From NCBI RefSeq assembly GCF_028688295.1, contig NZ_JAQTYM010000014.1, positions 1-44,378 of the forward strand: a DNA stretch of 44,378 bases. The letters run 5' to 3'. How positions within the stretch are numbered: the stretch's first letter is position 1; every line of letters begins with the position of its first letter. The notes beneath the pieces are model-generated. The model saw nothing but the letters and a program-made list of their open reading frames with translations. It was not told the origin of the DNA and did not search any database. Shown here in pieces: positions 27,948-35,808 of this stretch. The DNA is from Sulfuricurvum sp. (GTDB lineage Bacteria; Campylobacterota; Campylobacteria; Campylobacterales; Sulfurimonadaceae). The position numbers and the translations under genes are program-made.

Positions 27948-27959
27948 AAAGTACATCAT

Positions 27960-28321
27960 TATTACAAATATTTAAGAAATTTATAATAACTAAGTGTTTC
28001 TTAGAAAAGTGATATTTTAAATAAACAGTAAATAATTATTCTAATGTCTTACAAAAAGTAACATTATAAATTATATAATGGTTGTTTAACGTTAGCTGTT
28101 TTAGATTTATACTACGAAAAATAAGTGTTTTCCGACACAACCAGCTATTTAATGCTTATTCCCATAAGTAGGTGTATTAGTAGTATACGAATTGTATATT
28201 TCATAGGTTTTCTGACTGTAAAATCACAACTTGTCGAATTCCAGTTCTCAAATTAGTATGTGTATGCAATAATATTATGTCATAATGTCTTTAATTTATT
28301 TATTATTTACAGACAATATAA
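27960..28321. promoter_or_regulatory. Divergent intergenic region between the T1SS block and the AbiEi-like gene
   Basis: AT-rich 360-bp region between divergent genes. It must hold the promoter for tolC and the secretion block on the minus strand and for the 207-aa gene on the plus strand. A short inverted repeat CTAAG-tgttt-CTTAG lies at 27990-28004, 40-60 nt before the tolC start, and may be an operator. AT-rich -10-like boxes are too many to choose between. No further gene was seen. Confidence 0.5.
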
Positions 28322-28945
28322 ATGCAAAACTCACTAACTCAACATATTAGAAACACCATTGCTTCGCACAAAGCTGGATACGTATTCACCCATGTTGATT
28401 TCTTTTCCTTAGGAAATGAAGCTACTATTGAACGGATACTATCACGCCTATTTGAAGTAGGAGAAATACGTCGTATTCGTAGAGGTTTGTATTATAAACC
28501 CGAAATATGCCGTTGGGGAGAAGTTCCCCCTGCTCATTCGGATATTGTCAATGCACTTAGCCGTATGATGAGAACTAAATTTCTCCCTGATGGGGCGAAT
28601 GCTCTTTATCAATTGGGATTGACTACGCAAATCCCTATGAAACAGGTCTATTTAACTGAAAAGCAAATCGGTGATATTGTTATTGGAAAATCAACAATCG
28701 AATTTCGTAAAGTATCGGAAAAAAAACTCTCCGGACGCGGTAAGAGAGCCGGCATCTATCTTAGTGCAATAGAGTATCTAGGGAAAAATGAAGCATTTGA
28801 TGAATCTATCCAATCAAAAATTGCTCAAACGTTAAATGAAAAAGAGATTACGGATCTTAAATCCGCCGCTAAAAATCGCTCTGCTTGGGTAAAAGAAGCG
28901 GTAGAACACATTATTGCAAAAGCGTCAAAGTGTACGAATTTATAA
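28322..28945 (+). CDS. AbiEi-like / DUF6088-type antitoxin
   Basis: A 207-aa protein with an N-terminal winged-helix region: FTHVDFFSLGNEATIERILSRLFEVGEIRRIRRGLYYKP, the typical start of AbiEi-type transcriptional antitoxins. The C-terminal half resembles the DUF6088/AbiEi antitoxin domain (ALSRMMRTKFLPDGANALYQLGLTTQ). These proteins repress their own operon and neutralise a nucleotidyltransferase toxin (AbiEii, type IV toxin-antitoxin). Here the toxin is reduced to a 21-codon stub overlapping the 3' end, so this is an orphan antitoxin. It may still act as a repressor or protect against incoming systems. Confidence 0.82.
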   Translation: MQNSLTQHIRNTIASHKAGYVFTHVDFFSLGNEATIERILSRLFEVGEIRRIRRGLYYKPEICRWGEVPPAHSDIVNALSRMMRTKFLPDGANALYQLGLTTQIPMKQVYLTEKQIGDIVIGKSTIEFRKVSEKKLSGRGKRAGIYLSAIEYLGKNEAFDESIQSKIAQTLNEKEITDLKSAAKNRSAWVKEAVEHIIAKASKCTNL

Positions 28946-28995
28946 AGCTCTCTAAATCAGACCGTGAAGCCGCTTTTCATAATTTCATTCGATAG
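28930..28995 (+). pseudogene. Remnant of the cognate AbiEii-type nucleotidyltransferase toxin
   Basis: A GTG start overlapping the antitoxin's last codons opens a 21-aa frame beginning YEFIKLSKSDREAAFHN, which looks like the usual first helix of AbiEii-type toxins (xxFLxLSxxER...). It ends at a TAG at 28993 and no continuation was seen in any plus frame before the next gene. I read it as the 5' stub of a deleted toxin gene. The match is to a short motif, so confidence is moderate. Confidence 0.5.
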
Positions 28996-29077
28996 TTTAT
29001 TATGTAGTTAGCATTCATTTATTATTCACCTCTACAATGTCTTCAATCTGTTTGATTATGTATCAGGAGAATAATGA

Positions 29078-29494
29078 ATGTATAAATATCACGATAAATC
29101 CAAACGATTTTTAGCCACCGCTCTGATTACTACCGGATTATTGGGTACGACTCCGTTAATGAGTGAGGAAATAACTCATTCTGATCGCTCTGCCCTCACT
29201 CAAGAAAAGATTTCACCACGTATCGATTCTCAATTGTGCAACCAACAGTTCCAATGCTCTAAAACGGGATTCATACTCCTTTTCTTGCCCGAGGCAAAAG
29301 CAAGATTTATACACCCTCACTCCTCACAAGAACTTCATGCCGATTACCGTATACACTTTGATCACAGTATTGCAATGAACGTATATGAGAACCCATCCAA
29401 ACACTTTGATCTGATGATGCATCAAATCAACATTGCCTCCGATGGGTTCAGTGCCAAGGTCAATGGAGAGACCCGCTATTTTCAGAAGGTGTAG
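29078..29494 (+). CDS. Secreted or periplasmic protein of unknown function
   Basis: A 138-aa protein with AGGAG 8 nt before the ATG. A signal peptide is visible: basic start KYHDKSKR, hydrophobic core FLATALITTGLLGTTPL, probable cleavage near LMS-EE. The mature part is small, with two cysteines six residues apart (LCNQQFQC) that may pair. No family was recognised. It stands alone between the AbiEi-like gene and the convergent Fic gene. Confidence 0.72.
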   Translation: MYKYHDKSKRFLATALITTGLLGTTPLMSEEITHSDRSALTQEKISPRIDSQLCNQQFQCSKTGFILLFLPEAKARFIHPHSSQELHADYRIHFDHSIAMNVYENPSKHFDLMMHQINIASDGFSAKVNGETRYFQKV

Positions 29495-29509
29495 TGCTTT
29501 TTACTTGAT

Positions 29510-29547
29510 AAATTTTCAGAAAAAATAGTATATTTTCCTGAAAATTT
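29510..29547. terminator. AT-rich hairpin between convergent genes
   Basis: AAATTTTCAG at 29510-29519 pairs with CTGAAAATTT at 29538-29547, and the interior AAAAT/ATTTT can extend the stem. It lies between the 3' ends of the 138-aa gene and the Fic gene, so it may be a two-way terminator. The low GC content leaves an operator role open. Confidence 0.5.
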
Positions 29548-29620
29548 TGTTCGCTTGATACATGTCATCTTTCACAATCATGGTACTTTAACACATACCT
29601 CGAAGTAAAAAAGGGGTTGT

Positions 29621-30754
29621 TTAATTTTCTATCACGATCTCATAACGTACATTGCGTCCATTGGTCCCCTCAATCTGTCGGATACATCCGATTTCAAGAA
29701 GCTGGGTAATATCTCTAGATGCAGTTGTCGATGCAGTATCGGTGATCGTCATGTATTTCTTTTTACTCAATGAGCCTTGAAAATTCTCAGCTCCCGTATC
29801 AAGAATTTTATTGAGTACTTTGGTTTGTCGTGGATTAAGACCATACTCTCGGTACTTATCCCAAAACGCTGTTTTTTGAACAATATAGTTCAGCTTTTTC
29901 TTGGTATCGATAAGTGCGGTATGCAAGGTTGTGAGAAACCATTCACACCACTGGGTGATATCGAGATGGTTTGATTCTTTGTGAACATACCCCGTCGTTT
30001 TTTCTAACGCATGGTAGTAGCCGTTACGATCATTGTTAATAGCACTGGACATCGAATAAAGCCGTGAGATGCTCGATTTCTCGATCTTGGATAAAACCAG
30101 ATCAGTGATTGCCCGCCCTATTCTTCCGTTACCATCATCGAACGGATGGATGATCACAAACCACAGATGGGCAATACACGCTTTGATTAAACTTGGCTGT
30201 GTGGTATTGAACCATTGCAGGTATCTCTCCATCTCATCTTCGAGAATGGATCGCGGAGGTGCTACATAGTAGGTTTTCTCTTTACCTGCCGCTCCTCCGA
30301 TGACCTCCATCGGCTCTTCGCCTCGAAATGTTGCAACATTGATTTTTGATAAACCGCTGTATCCTCGTGGAAAAAGAGCGTTATGCCATCCAAATAATCG
30401 CTCCAGTGTTAAAGACTGATCATAGTTCGTATTGGCATCGATGAGAATCTCAATCAGATAATCAGTACTCTCATCACGTTTTGAGGAATCGATACTGGAG
30501 AGTCCGAGCTTTCGAGCGATGGAGGCTTTGACACTGTCACGGTTGAGAATTTCCCCTTCGATCGCAGAGGTGCTGATCGCTTCACTGATAAGGGCTTCGA
30601 GCTGACGCTGGGCAATGTTATCACTGTCCATCGTTTGAGTCATGGCAATTAAGTACCCCTGCTCTAACGATACCTCTTGAATCAATCGCTCAAGGCGGTT
30701 TAGATCGTAGGTAAAATGGGGATAAGCTTCTTGTTCCCATATCCAGCGTTTCAT
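29621..30754 (-). CDS. Fic family protein (adenylyltransferase) with N-terminal inhibitory motif and C-terminal winged helix
   Basis: A 377-aa protein. The Fic core motif HPFDDGNGRIGR is at 203-214, with catalytic His203. The N-terminal helix has the inhibitory (S/T)xxxE(G/N) motif as T62-SAI-E66-G67, which places it in class II, where the inhibitory glutamate lies in the same chain. The flap region is around 153-168 (GGAAGKEKTYYVAPP). A C-terminal helix-turn-helix at about 300-375 (ITDTASTTASRDITQLLEIGCI) suggests autoregulation. Such proteins usually transfer AMP to hydroxyl groups of target proteins. No separate antitoxin gene is present, as expected for class II. Confidence 0.93.
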   Translation of the reverse strand: MKRWIWEQEAYPHFTYDLNRLERLIQEVSLEQGYLIAMTQTMDSDNIAQRQLEALISEAISTSAIEGEILNRDSVKASIARKLGLSSIDSSKRDESTDYLIEILIDANTNYDQSLTLERLFGWHNALFPRGYSGLSKINVATFRGEEPMEVIGGAAGKEKTYYVAPPRSILEDEMERYLQWFNTTQPSLIKACIAHLWFVIIHPFDDGNGRIGRAITDLVLSKIEKSSISRLYSMSSAINNDRNGYYHALEKTTGYVHKESNHLDITQWCEWFLTTLHTALIDTKKKLNYIVQKTAFWDKYREYGLNPRQTKVLNKILDTGAENFQGSLSKKKYMTITDTASTTASRDITQLLEIGCIRQIEGTNGRNVRYEIVIEN

Positions 30755-30811
30755 GCTCTTTATTGCCTTTTAGTAAATTGATTTGACTTTAGTGGGTTGA
30801 ATTCGTGAATT

Positions 30812-30835
30812 AATCATACCATATTTGGTGTGATT
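30812..30835. promoter_or_regulatory. Inverted repeat upstream of the Fic gene, candidate operator
   Basis: AATCATACCA at 30812-30821 and TGGTGTGATT at 30826-30835 form 10-bp arms with one mismatch and a 4-bp spacer, about 60 nt before the Fic start. The Fic protein carries its own winged helix, so autoregulation through this site is plausible. Confidence 0.5.
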
Positions 30836-31083
30836 ATCTTTCATAATCCTTCAATGCCACTTGATTATTACTAATTTAAGAACTCCTAAAAACGATTACA
30901 AAGCCGTATAACGACGAAAATATGCTCAGGTATATCAGAATATCAAAAAATGTTTTTTTGCGATTTAAGGCTATATTATGCAATTTTTACGGCTATCTAC
31001 TTGAACCTATTCTGTAAAGCACATTTAAAAATGACCAATACGATCTAAAAATTACAACCAAACTCTTTTTTGAAATTTCTCAT

Positions 31084-31097
31084 GCGCGTGCACGCGC
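31084..31097. other. Perfect 14-bp GC palindrome in AT-rich DNA
   Basis: GCGCGTGCACGCGC is a perfect palindrome, and together with its flanks forms about 17 bases of alternating purine and pyrimidine. It abuts the start of the 123-bp direct repeat and is not found at the second repeat copy. The surrounding 600 bp (30755-31387) is otherwise AT-rich and without genes. Confidence 0.6.
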
Positions 31098-31218
31098 GAA
31101 TGTAAGATGAGGATTTTTACTATAAACTATTCCTTATAAACTCTTATATACTCTCTCTACACACCCTAAACTAATATAGACTAAATTATCTAATATACTC
31201 TAAATGATTAGACTATAT
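31096..31218. repeat. 123-bp perfect direct repeat, left copy
   Basis: Identical by eye to 33061-33183 (offset 1965 bp), with weaker similarity continuing beyond 31218. It is strongly AT-rich, with recurring TATAnACT-type octamers (TATAAACT twice, TATATACT, TATAGACT, AATATACT). The two copies bracket the first hipB/hipA pair and a small minus-strand ORF. Confidence 0.9.
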
Positions 31219-31323
31219 AGCTTATATATAATACAATAACGAGATTTCCTTCACTAAAAAATTTGAAGGCATCAACATCACTCATAATCATACTCTTCAC
31301 AAAATTTTCTCAATAATTATTAA

Positions 31324-31377
31324 TATATTGATATTTATTTAGAATTTATCGCTATAATTATCAGTATATTGATATTT
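31324..31377 (+). promoter_or_regulatory. Promoter/operator region of the first hipB/hipA pair
   Basis: TATATTGATATTT occurs at 31324-31336 and again at 31365-31377, 41 bp apart, close to four helical turns and so on the same face of the DNA. The second copy ends 10 nt before the hipB-like start. The sites suit cooperative binding by the adjacent HTH protein; a TATAAT-like box lies between them at 31353-31358. Confidence 0.55.
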
Positions 31378-31387
31378 TGGATCACCA

Positions 31388-31636
31388 ATGAGCCTAATGC
31401 ATCTAAGCGAAACCATTGTTCATGCGCGTAAGAAAAAAGGGTGGAACCAAACGGAAGCTGCTAAATATGCCGGTATAAGCCTCAATACATACCGTCGTAT
31501 GGAAGATGGATTTATCGATGAAGTGGGAATCACCAAAGTAAATGAAGTCCTTGAGATATTTGGATTGGAAATGGCCCTTAGAGAAAAAGGTCGCCCATTA
31601 ACGTTAGAGGAGTTGCAGCGTGGCGAGACGTATTAA
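31388..31636 (+). CDS. HipB-like XRE antitoxin/regulator
   Basis: An 82-aa protein with a helix-turn-helix covering nearly its full length: ETIVHARKKKGWNQTEAAKYAGISLNTYRRMEDG. It overlaps the following HipA gene by 17 nt in another frame, the standard order of a hipBA operon. It should bind the direct repeats just upstream and hold HipA inactive in a complex. Confidence 0.88.
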   Translation: MSLMHLSETIVHARKKKGWNQTEAAKYAGISLNTYRRMEDGFIDEVGITKVNEVLEIFGLEMALREKGRPLTLEELQRGETY

Positions 31637-32828
31637 TATCTATACCAACACCCAAAGAGCCGGTACACTGGCTAAAGAAGGTGAAAAGCATATCTTCACC
31701 TACACACCAGATGCGATTACTCCCATCTCCGTAACGATGCCGATTCGTACTGAGAGCTGGGGGTCTCTCCATCTTCATCCGATATTTGAGATGAACCTTC
31801 CCGAAGGGGCATTGAAAGAGACGATACGTGAACGGTTTGCGAAGGTCAAACAGATGGATGATCTTGGATTGTTGGAGCTGATTGGTCCCCATGTTATCGG
31901 GCGGGTTAAATACGGTCTTCCTGCAAATGATGAAGAGCCTATCACCCTCGATGAAATCTTACATGACGATACCCACGTATTGTTTGAGAAATTGATGGAT
32001 CGCTTCGCTATCCGTTCAGGCGTTTCAGGTGTACAACCCAAAATATTGCTTCAAATCGATAATAAAAACACCCTCACCACTGAAGAGTATATTGTCAAAT
32101 CGTGGGGAGATGAATACCCTGAACTTGCCTTTAACGAGTTTTTTTGTATGGAAGCGGTGCGACAAGCTGGTTTACCTACACCCGAGTTTAAGCTCTCAAA
32201 AAACCGATCGATGTTTATCATGAAACGCTTCGATTTAAAAGATGACGGCAACTATCTGGGCTTTGAAGATGGGTGTGTACTTCTAGGCAAAGGGACCAAT
32301 GATAAATACCATGCTTCCTATGAAGACCTTGCTAAAGTTCTGAGGGCTTCTACAGCTCCCGAATCGAGGCTTGAAAATCTACGGACATTATTTAAAGCAC
32401 TAGTAATAAATCACATGCTTAGAAACGGCGATGCCCATCTCAAAAACTTTGCCATCTTGTATGATGAAGATTATACCGATGCTGCCATGGCACCCATCTA
32501 CGATGTCGTATGCACAACGGTCTATTTAAACGAAGATCTGCCTGCTCTTAGTATGAGCGATGGAAAAATATGGTGGAAGAAAAAAACCTATATCGGATTT
32601 GGTAAGCAGACATGCAAACTATCATTGGCAGAGATCGAAGAAATATTCGATACCTGTGCCGAAGCCACAAAGAGCGCGGCCAAAAAGATGCTCAATTATG
32701 CAAAAGAGCATACGGAGATCAGTACGTTTGCCAATAGGATGCTGGATGAATGGGACAAGGGACTTGAATCGTTAGGATTCGATCAAATAAATAGAAAATT
32801 AGATTCTAACTCCATTTCAAATGTATAA
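31620..32828 (+). CDS. HipA-like serine/threonine kinase toxin
   Basis: A 402-aa protein starting at GTG 31620, with AGAGGAG 7 nt upstream inside the antitoxin gene. The N-terminal subdomain (INIYTNTQRAGTLAKEG) is followed by the nucleotide-binding GVSGVQPKILLQ loop, MFIMKRFDL, the catalytic RNGDAHLKNFAIL segment, and APIYDVV with the metal-binding Asp. All key residues appear intact. HipA kinases phosphorylate glutamyl-tRNA synthetase or related targets and cause growth arrest. The sequence differs greatly from the second HipA in this window. Confidence 0.92.
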   Translation: MARRINIYTNTQRAGTLAKEGEKHIFTYTPDAITPISVTMPIRTESWGSLHLHPIFEMNLPEGALKETIRERFAKVKQMDDLGLLELIGPHVIGRVKYGLPANDEEPITLDEILHDDTHVLFEKLMDRFAIRSGVSGVQPKILLQIDNKNTLTTEEYIVKSWGDEYPELAFNEFFCMEAVRQAGLPTPEFKLSKNRSMFIMKRFDLKDDGNYLGFEDGCVLLGKGTNDKYHASYEDLAKVLRASTAPESRLENLRTLFKALVINHMLRNGDAHLKNFAILYDEDYTDAAMAPIYDVVCTTVYLNEDLPALSMSDGKIWWKKKTYIGFGKQTCKLSLAEIEEIFDTCAEATKSAAKKMLNYAKEHTEISTFANRMLDEWDKGLESLGFDQINRKLDSNSISNV

Positions 32829-32944
32829 ACACATTAGAAGGCCTGTAAGAGGCAAATTACACTTTAGACAAATCCAATATGGAAAAATTGTTTTCATGGC
32901 TAAAAACAGCTATTAAACGATTCTTAGAGGTATTATCGTACTTC

Positions 32945-33034
32945 TTAAGCATGCTTTGGAAGCACGATAAATTTCACATATGCGGCAACCATAACCATCA
33001 AGCCAATCATCACGTATATTGACGAATCATTCAT
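32945..33034 (-). CDS. Small single-helix membrane peptide, 29 aa
   Basis: An ATG at 33034 has an excellent ribosome binding site (AAAGGAG, about 8 nt before). The product is 29 residues: MNDSSIYVMIGLMVMVAAYV, then KFIVLPKHA. One helix with a basic C-terminal end is typical of small membrane proteins, including type I toxins. It lies convergent to hipA and inside the direct-repeat-bracketed segment. The rest of 32829-33060 shows no other convincing gene; a 47-aa plus-strand frame from 32879 has no RBS. Confidence 0.55.
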   Translation of the reverse strand: MNDSSIYVMIGLMVMVAAYVKFIVLPKHA

Positions 33035-33060
33035 TTTTCACTCTCCTTTGTTTTTGCCTC

Positions 33061-33183
33061 GCGAATGTAAGATGAGGATTTTTACTATAAACTATTCCTT
33101 ATAAACTCTTATATACTCTCTCTACACACCCTAAACTAATATAGACTAAATTATCTAATATACTCTAAATGATTAGACTATAT
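33061..33183. repeat. 123-bp perfect direct repeat, right copy
   Basis: Partner of 31096-31218. It lies 34 nt beyond the 3' end of the 228/208-aa minus-strand gene and just upstream of the 29-aa ORF's start. Similarity of lower quality extends to about 33215. Confidence 0.9.
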
Positions 33184-33216
33184 TGAGTTTATATATATAC
33201 TATAATGGGTTTCCCA

Positions 33217-33843
33217 TCACCCGAAAACGGGTTCAGGGTTAATTCTTTGAGTTTTTACGAACTCTTTGAATGCCGGATATCCAAAAACAACCTGCTCATA
33301 TTTGCTATTATCAGCAATCGAAACAAGCATCGAATACGCATTCGCATCAATCAGATTTTTAACTTCCGACGCTGAAAAATGTACCGCTGAAAATCGCTTA
33401 TAATTCTCACCGTTTTTAATCACAATCAAGTTGTAAAACCGCGTTTTCATATCAAGCGTTTTTAGATGGCGATACCTCTTCAAATCAACAATTCTATTAT
33501 TAATTCTTGCCACCCCATAGTAGTCCTCGAAGATTGCTCCGACAAGAAAAATACCGTTCTTAATTACGCTTTCATTCGCAGAATCTACAAGCCGAAAATC
33601 ACCCTCAACGGCACTATCATTTACCCACGCCGACAAACACGAAACGATAAAGTTATAATCGAAATTAAACGACCATCCCTGATGCGAATAAACCACCGGC
33701 GGGATGTAAGAATCATCCCCAGCGTTTCTATCTTTTAACTCCGATAACGTATCGATCATATCCTCGATAAACTGCCCCATATCTCTGCTTGTTCGAAACA
33801 AACTTGCGACATCCAATGGGGTGTAATATTCGAATTGCTGCAT
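33217..33843 (-). CDS. Hypothetical protein, 208 aa
   Basis: The start at 33843 (MQQFEYYTPLDVASLF) is favoured by AAAGGA about 6 nt upstream; an in-frame ATG at 33903 would add a Lys-rich 20-residue leader without good support. The protein is soluble, of mixed composition, with no signal peptide or membrane helix and no motif I recognise. It is isolated between the repeat and the second hipBA pair. The 224-bp region downstream of its start toward 34067 is very AT-rich and holds the hipBA promoter. Confidence 0.7.
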   Translation of the reverse strand: MQQFEYYTPLDVASLFRTSRDMGQFIEDMIDTLSELKDRNAGDDSYIPPVVYSHQGWSFNFDYNFIVSCLSAWVNDSAVEGDFRLVDSANESVIKNGIFLVGAIFEDYYGVARINNRIVDLKRYRHLKTLDMKTRFYNLIVIKNGENYKRFSAVHFSASEVKNLIDANAYSMLVSIADNSKYEQVVFGYPAFKEFVKTQRINPEPVFG

Positions 33844-34067
33844 GTAAATCCTTTTGTTTTTGTTTTTCATCTTTAATATGTTTTTTTTGTGATTTTTTTG
33901 CAACCCAATTAGACACTATACCTATGTGTATATTTTGTAAATAATTTTAAATCGATATGGCATTATTTATATTAAAATTCTATTTAGATTCTTTATTTCT
34001 ATTTTTTAAATATAAAAGCTCTTTTTAGTGCTATAATAAATTTTATATACCATTTTGGAGGGATCTG

Positions 34068-34403
34068 ATGCGTTTTTCACTCTTAAGCGATGAAGAGATA
34101 CTCAAAGAACTCGCATATCGCGTTGATCGAAGACGTCGTGAAAAAGAATTCAGTGATGCCGAATTGGTTGAAAAAAGCGGAACCAACCTTGCTACTCTCA
34201 AACGCTTTCGTGCTAACAAGGGGACGATATCTCTAACCAGTTTTATCCGAATTCTTAGAGGGCTTGGAGAGCTAGATGCACTTAATTCGCTTTTGGAATC
34301 AACCCAGACATTCAGCCCTGCACAACAAATTGAAAAACCGCTCAAAAAGCGGATCACTAAAAAGAAATCCAAACCCTCCAATTTTCAATGGGGAGATGAA
34401 TAA
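34068..34403 (+). CDS. HipB-like XRE antitoxin/regulator, second pair
   Basis: A 111-aa protein with a strong SD (GGAGGG) before the ATG and a TATAAT box at 34032-34037. The HTH spans about residues 17-65 (EKEFSDAELVEKSGTNLATLKRFRANKGTISLTSFIRILRGLG). The basic C-terminal tail (KPLKKRITKKKSK) is unstructured, as in many antitoxins. Its stop overlaps the HipA start by 1 nt (TAATG). Confidence 0.88.
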   Translation: MRFSLLSDEEILKELAYRVDRRRREKEFSDAELVEKSGTNLATLKRFRANKGTISLTSFIRILRGLGELDALNSLLESTQTFSPAQQIEKPLKKRITKKKSKPSNFQWGDE

Positions 34404-35719
34404 TGGCTACACCGGTAATTACTGTAAATTTATGGGGAAAGACCATAGGATATTTGGGTTATGCCCCCGGACAAAATGAAATAGCGACGTTTGAATACAC
34501 TCCTGAGTTTGCAATCTCAGAGATTCAACTTTCCCCATTAGAGATGAGATATCCTCCCTTGATACACTCATACCCCGCAATCAGTCAGCGAACCTTTCAT
34601 GGACTGCCCGGAATATTTGCCGATTCTCTCCCTGATAAATTCGGAAACAAGTTAATCGATCGTTTCTTTGCCGATAATGGGTTATCCCCATCCGATATTA
34701 CCGCCCTTGATCGTTTGGCTTACATCGGCAAACGAAGCATGGGTGCGTTCGAATATGAGCCCTCAACCAACGATGGCATGGCTATGAATGGAGGAATCCT
34801 CAATATTCATCATCTCAATGAACTGGCCAATATGGTGTTGCACGAAAAGAGCGATTTCAATCACAAATTATCCACCGCATCGCATGAAGAGATGTTAGCC
34901 CTTATCCGAGTCGGATCAAGTGCCGGAGGGGCAAGATCGAAAGCATTGGTAGCCCAAGACGCGCAAGGGAGATTTTATGACGGTACCTTGGATGCGGGTG
35001 ATGATAAACGCTATTGGCTTTTGAAGTTTGATTCGGATGATAACAGCGATAAAGATCGCAAAGATCCTAAAGGGATGACTCGAATCGAATACATCTACTC
35101 TTTGATTGCCAAAGAGTGCGGTATCGATATTCCCTCAACAACTTACATTAGCGACGGTGAAGATTTTCATTTTATGATCGAGCGGTTTGATCGTGAGATA
35201 GTTGATGGCAAGGTGCGCAAAAAGCACTATGCTTCCTGGGCAGGCTTGCGACATTTCGATCGAGATCATGTGGGTGTCTACTCGTACGAGCAGTTGGTCA
35301 TGACCTGTCGAGAACTGGGCTTGGGTCAGAACGAACTCAATGAGCTGTTTCGTCGTGCGATCTTTAACATCATCGGGCGCAATCAAGACGATCATGCCAA
35401 AAATTTTGGCTTTATGATGGATCGTCGTGGAGTATGGTCGCTCTCACCTGCATTTGATATGACCTATGCCTATGACCCGCTTGGAAAGTGGACCTCGCAG
35501 CATCAGATTTCGCTTTCAGGTAAACGAGATCAGTTTGAGCGAAACGATCTTTTGGCCTTTGCATCGAAGTGCAGCATAAGTGCAAAACATGCGAATGAAA
35601 TAATTGATACCTCTCTTGATGCTTTTAGTCGTTTTACACAGTTAGCTAAAGAGTATGAAGTGCCGGGTGAACTTTATAAACAAGTTCTATCAGCACAGAG
35701 AATAAAGAGCTTGTCATAA
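34403..35719 (+). CDS. HipA-like serine/threonine kinase toxin, second pair
   Basis: A 438-aa protein with a HipA N-terminal subdomain (VNLWGKTIGYLGYAPGQNEIATFEY), the nucleotide loop VGSSAGGARSKALVA, FMIERFDRE, the catalytic IGRNQDDHAKNFGFMMD segment and LSPAFDMTYAY. Complete and apparently active. Closer in style to the E. coli HipA length than the first copy. Coupled to the preceding antitoxin by TAATG. Confidence 0.93.
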   Translation: MATPVITVNLWGKTIGYLGYAPGQNEIATFEYTPEFAISEIQLSPLEMRYPPLIHSYPAISQRTFHGLPGIFADSLPDKFGNKLIDRFFADNGLSPSDITALDRLAYIGKRSMGAFEYEPSTNDGMAMNGGILNIHHLNELANMVLHEKSDFNHKLSTASHEEMLALIRVGSSAGGARSKALVAQDAQGRFYDGTLDAGDDKRYWLLKFDSDDNSDKDRKDPKGMTRIEYIYSLIAKECGIDIPSTTYISDGEDFHFMIERFDREIVDGKVRKKHYASWAGLRHFDRDHVGVYSYEQLVMTCRELGLGQNELNELFRRAIFNIIGRNQDDHAKNFGFMMDRRGVWSLSPAFDMTYAYDPLGKWTSQHQISLSGKRDQFERNDLLAFASKCSISAKHANEIIDTSLDAFSRFTQLAKEYEVPGELYKQVLSAQRIKSLS

Positions 35720-35808
35720 TAAAAAGATTTTTTATTCCATATTCATGAGCACTAGTCCCTAATTTCATGAGGCTCAGCACTAAACGTATCCAAAACGTTT
35801 TACAATGT

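Noticed and set aside
31096-31218. tRNA or attachment site in the direct repeat
   Set aside because: No cloverleaf or tRNA 3' end; the sequence is AT-rich octamer repeats.
32879-33022. A 47-aa plus-strand frame after hipA
   Set aside because: No RBS, and the opposite-strand 29-aa ORF has a much better start.
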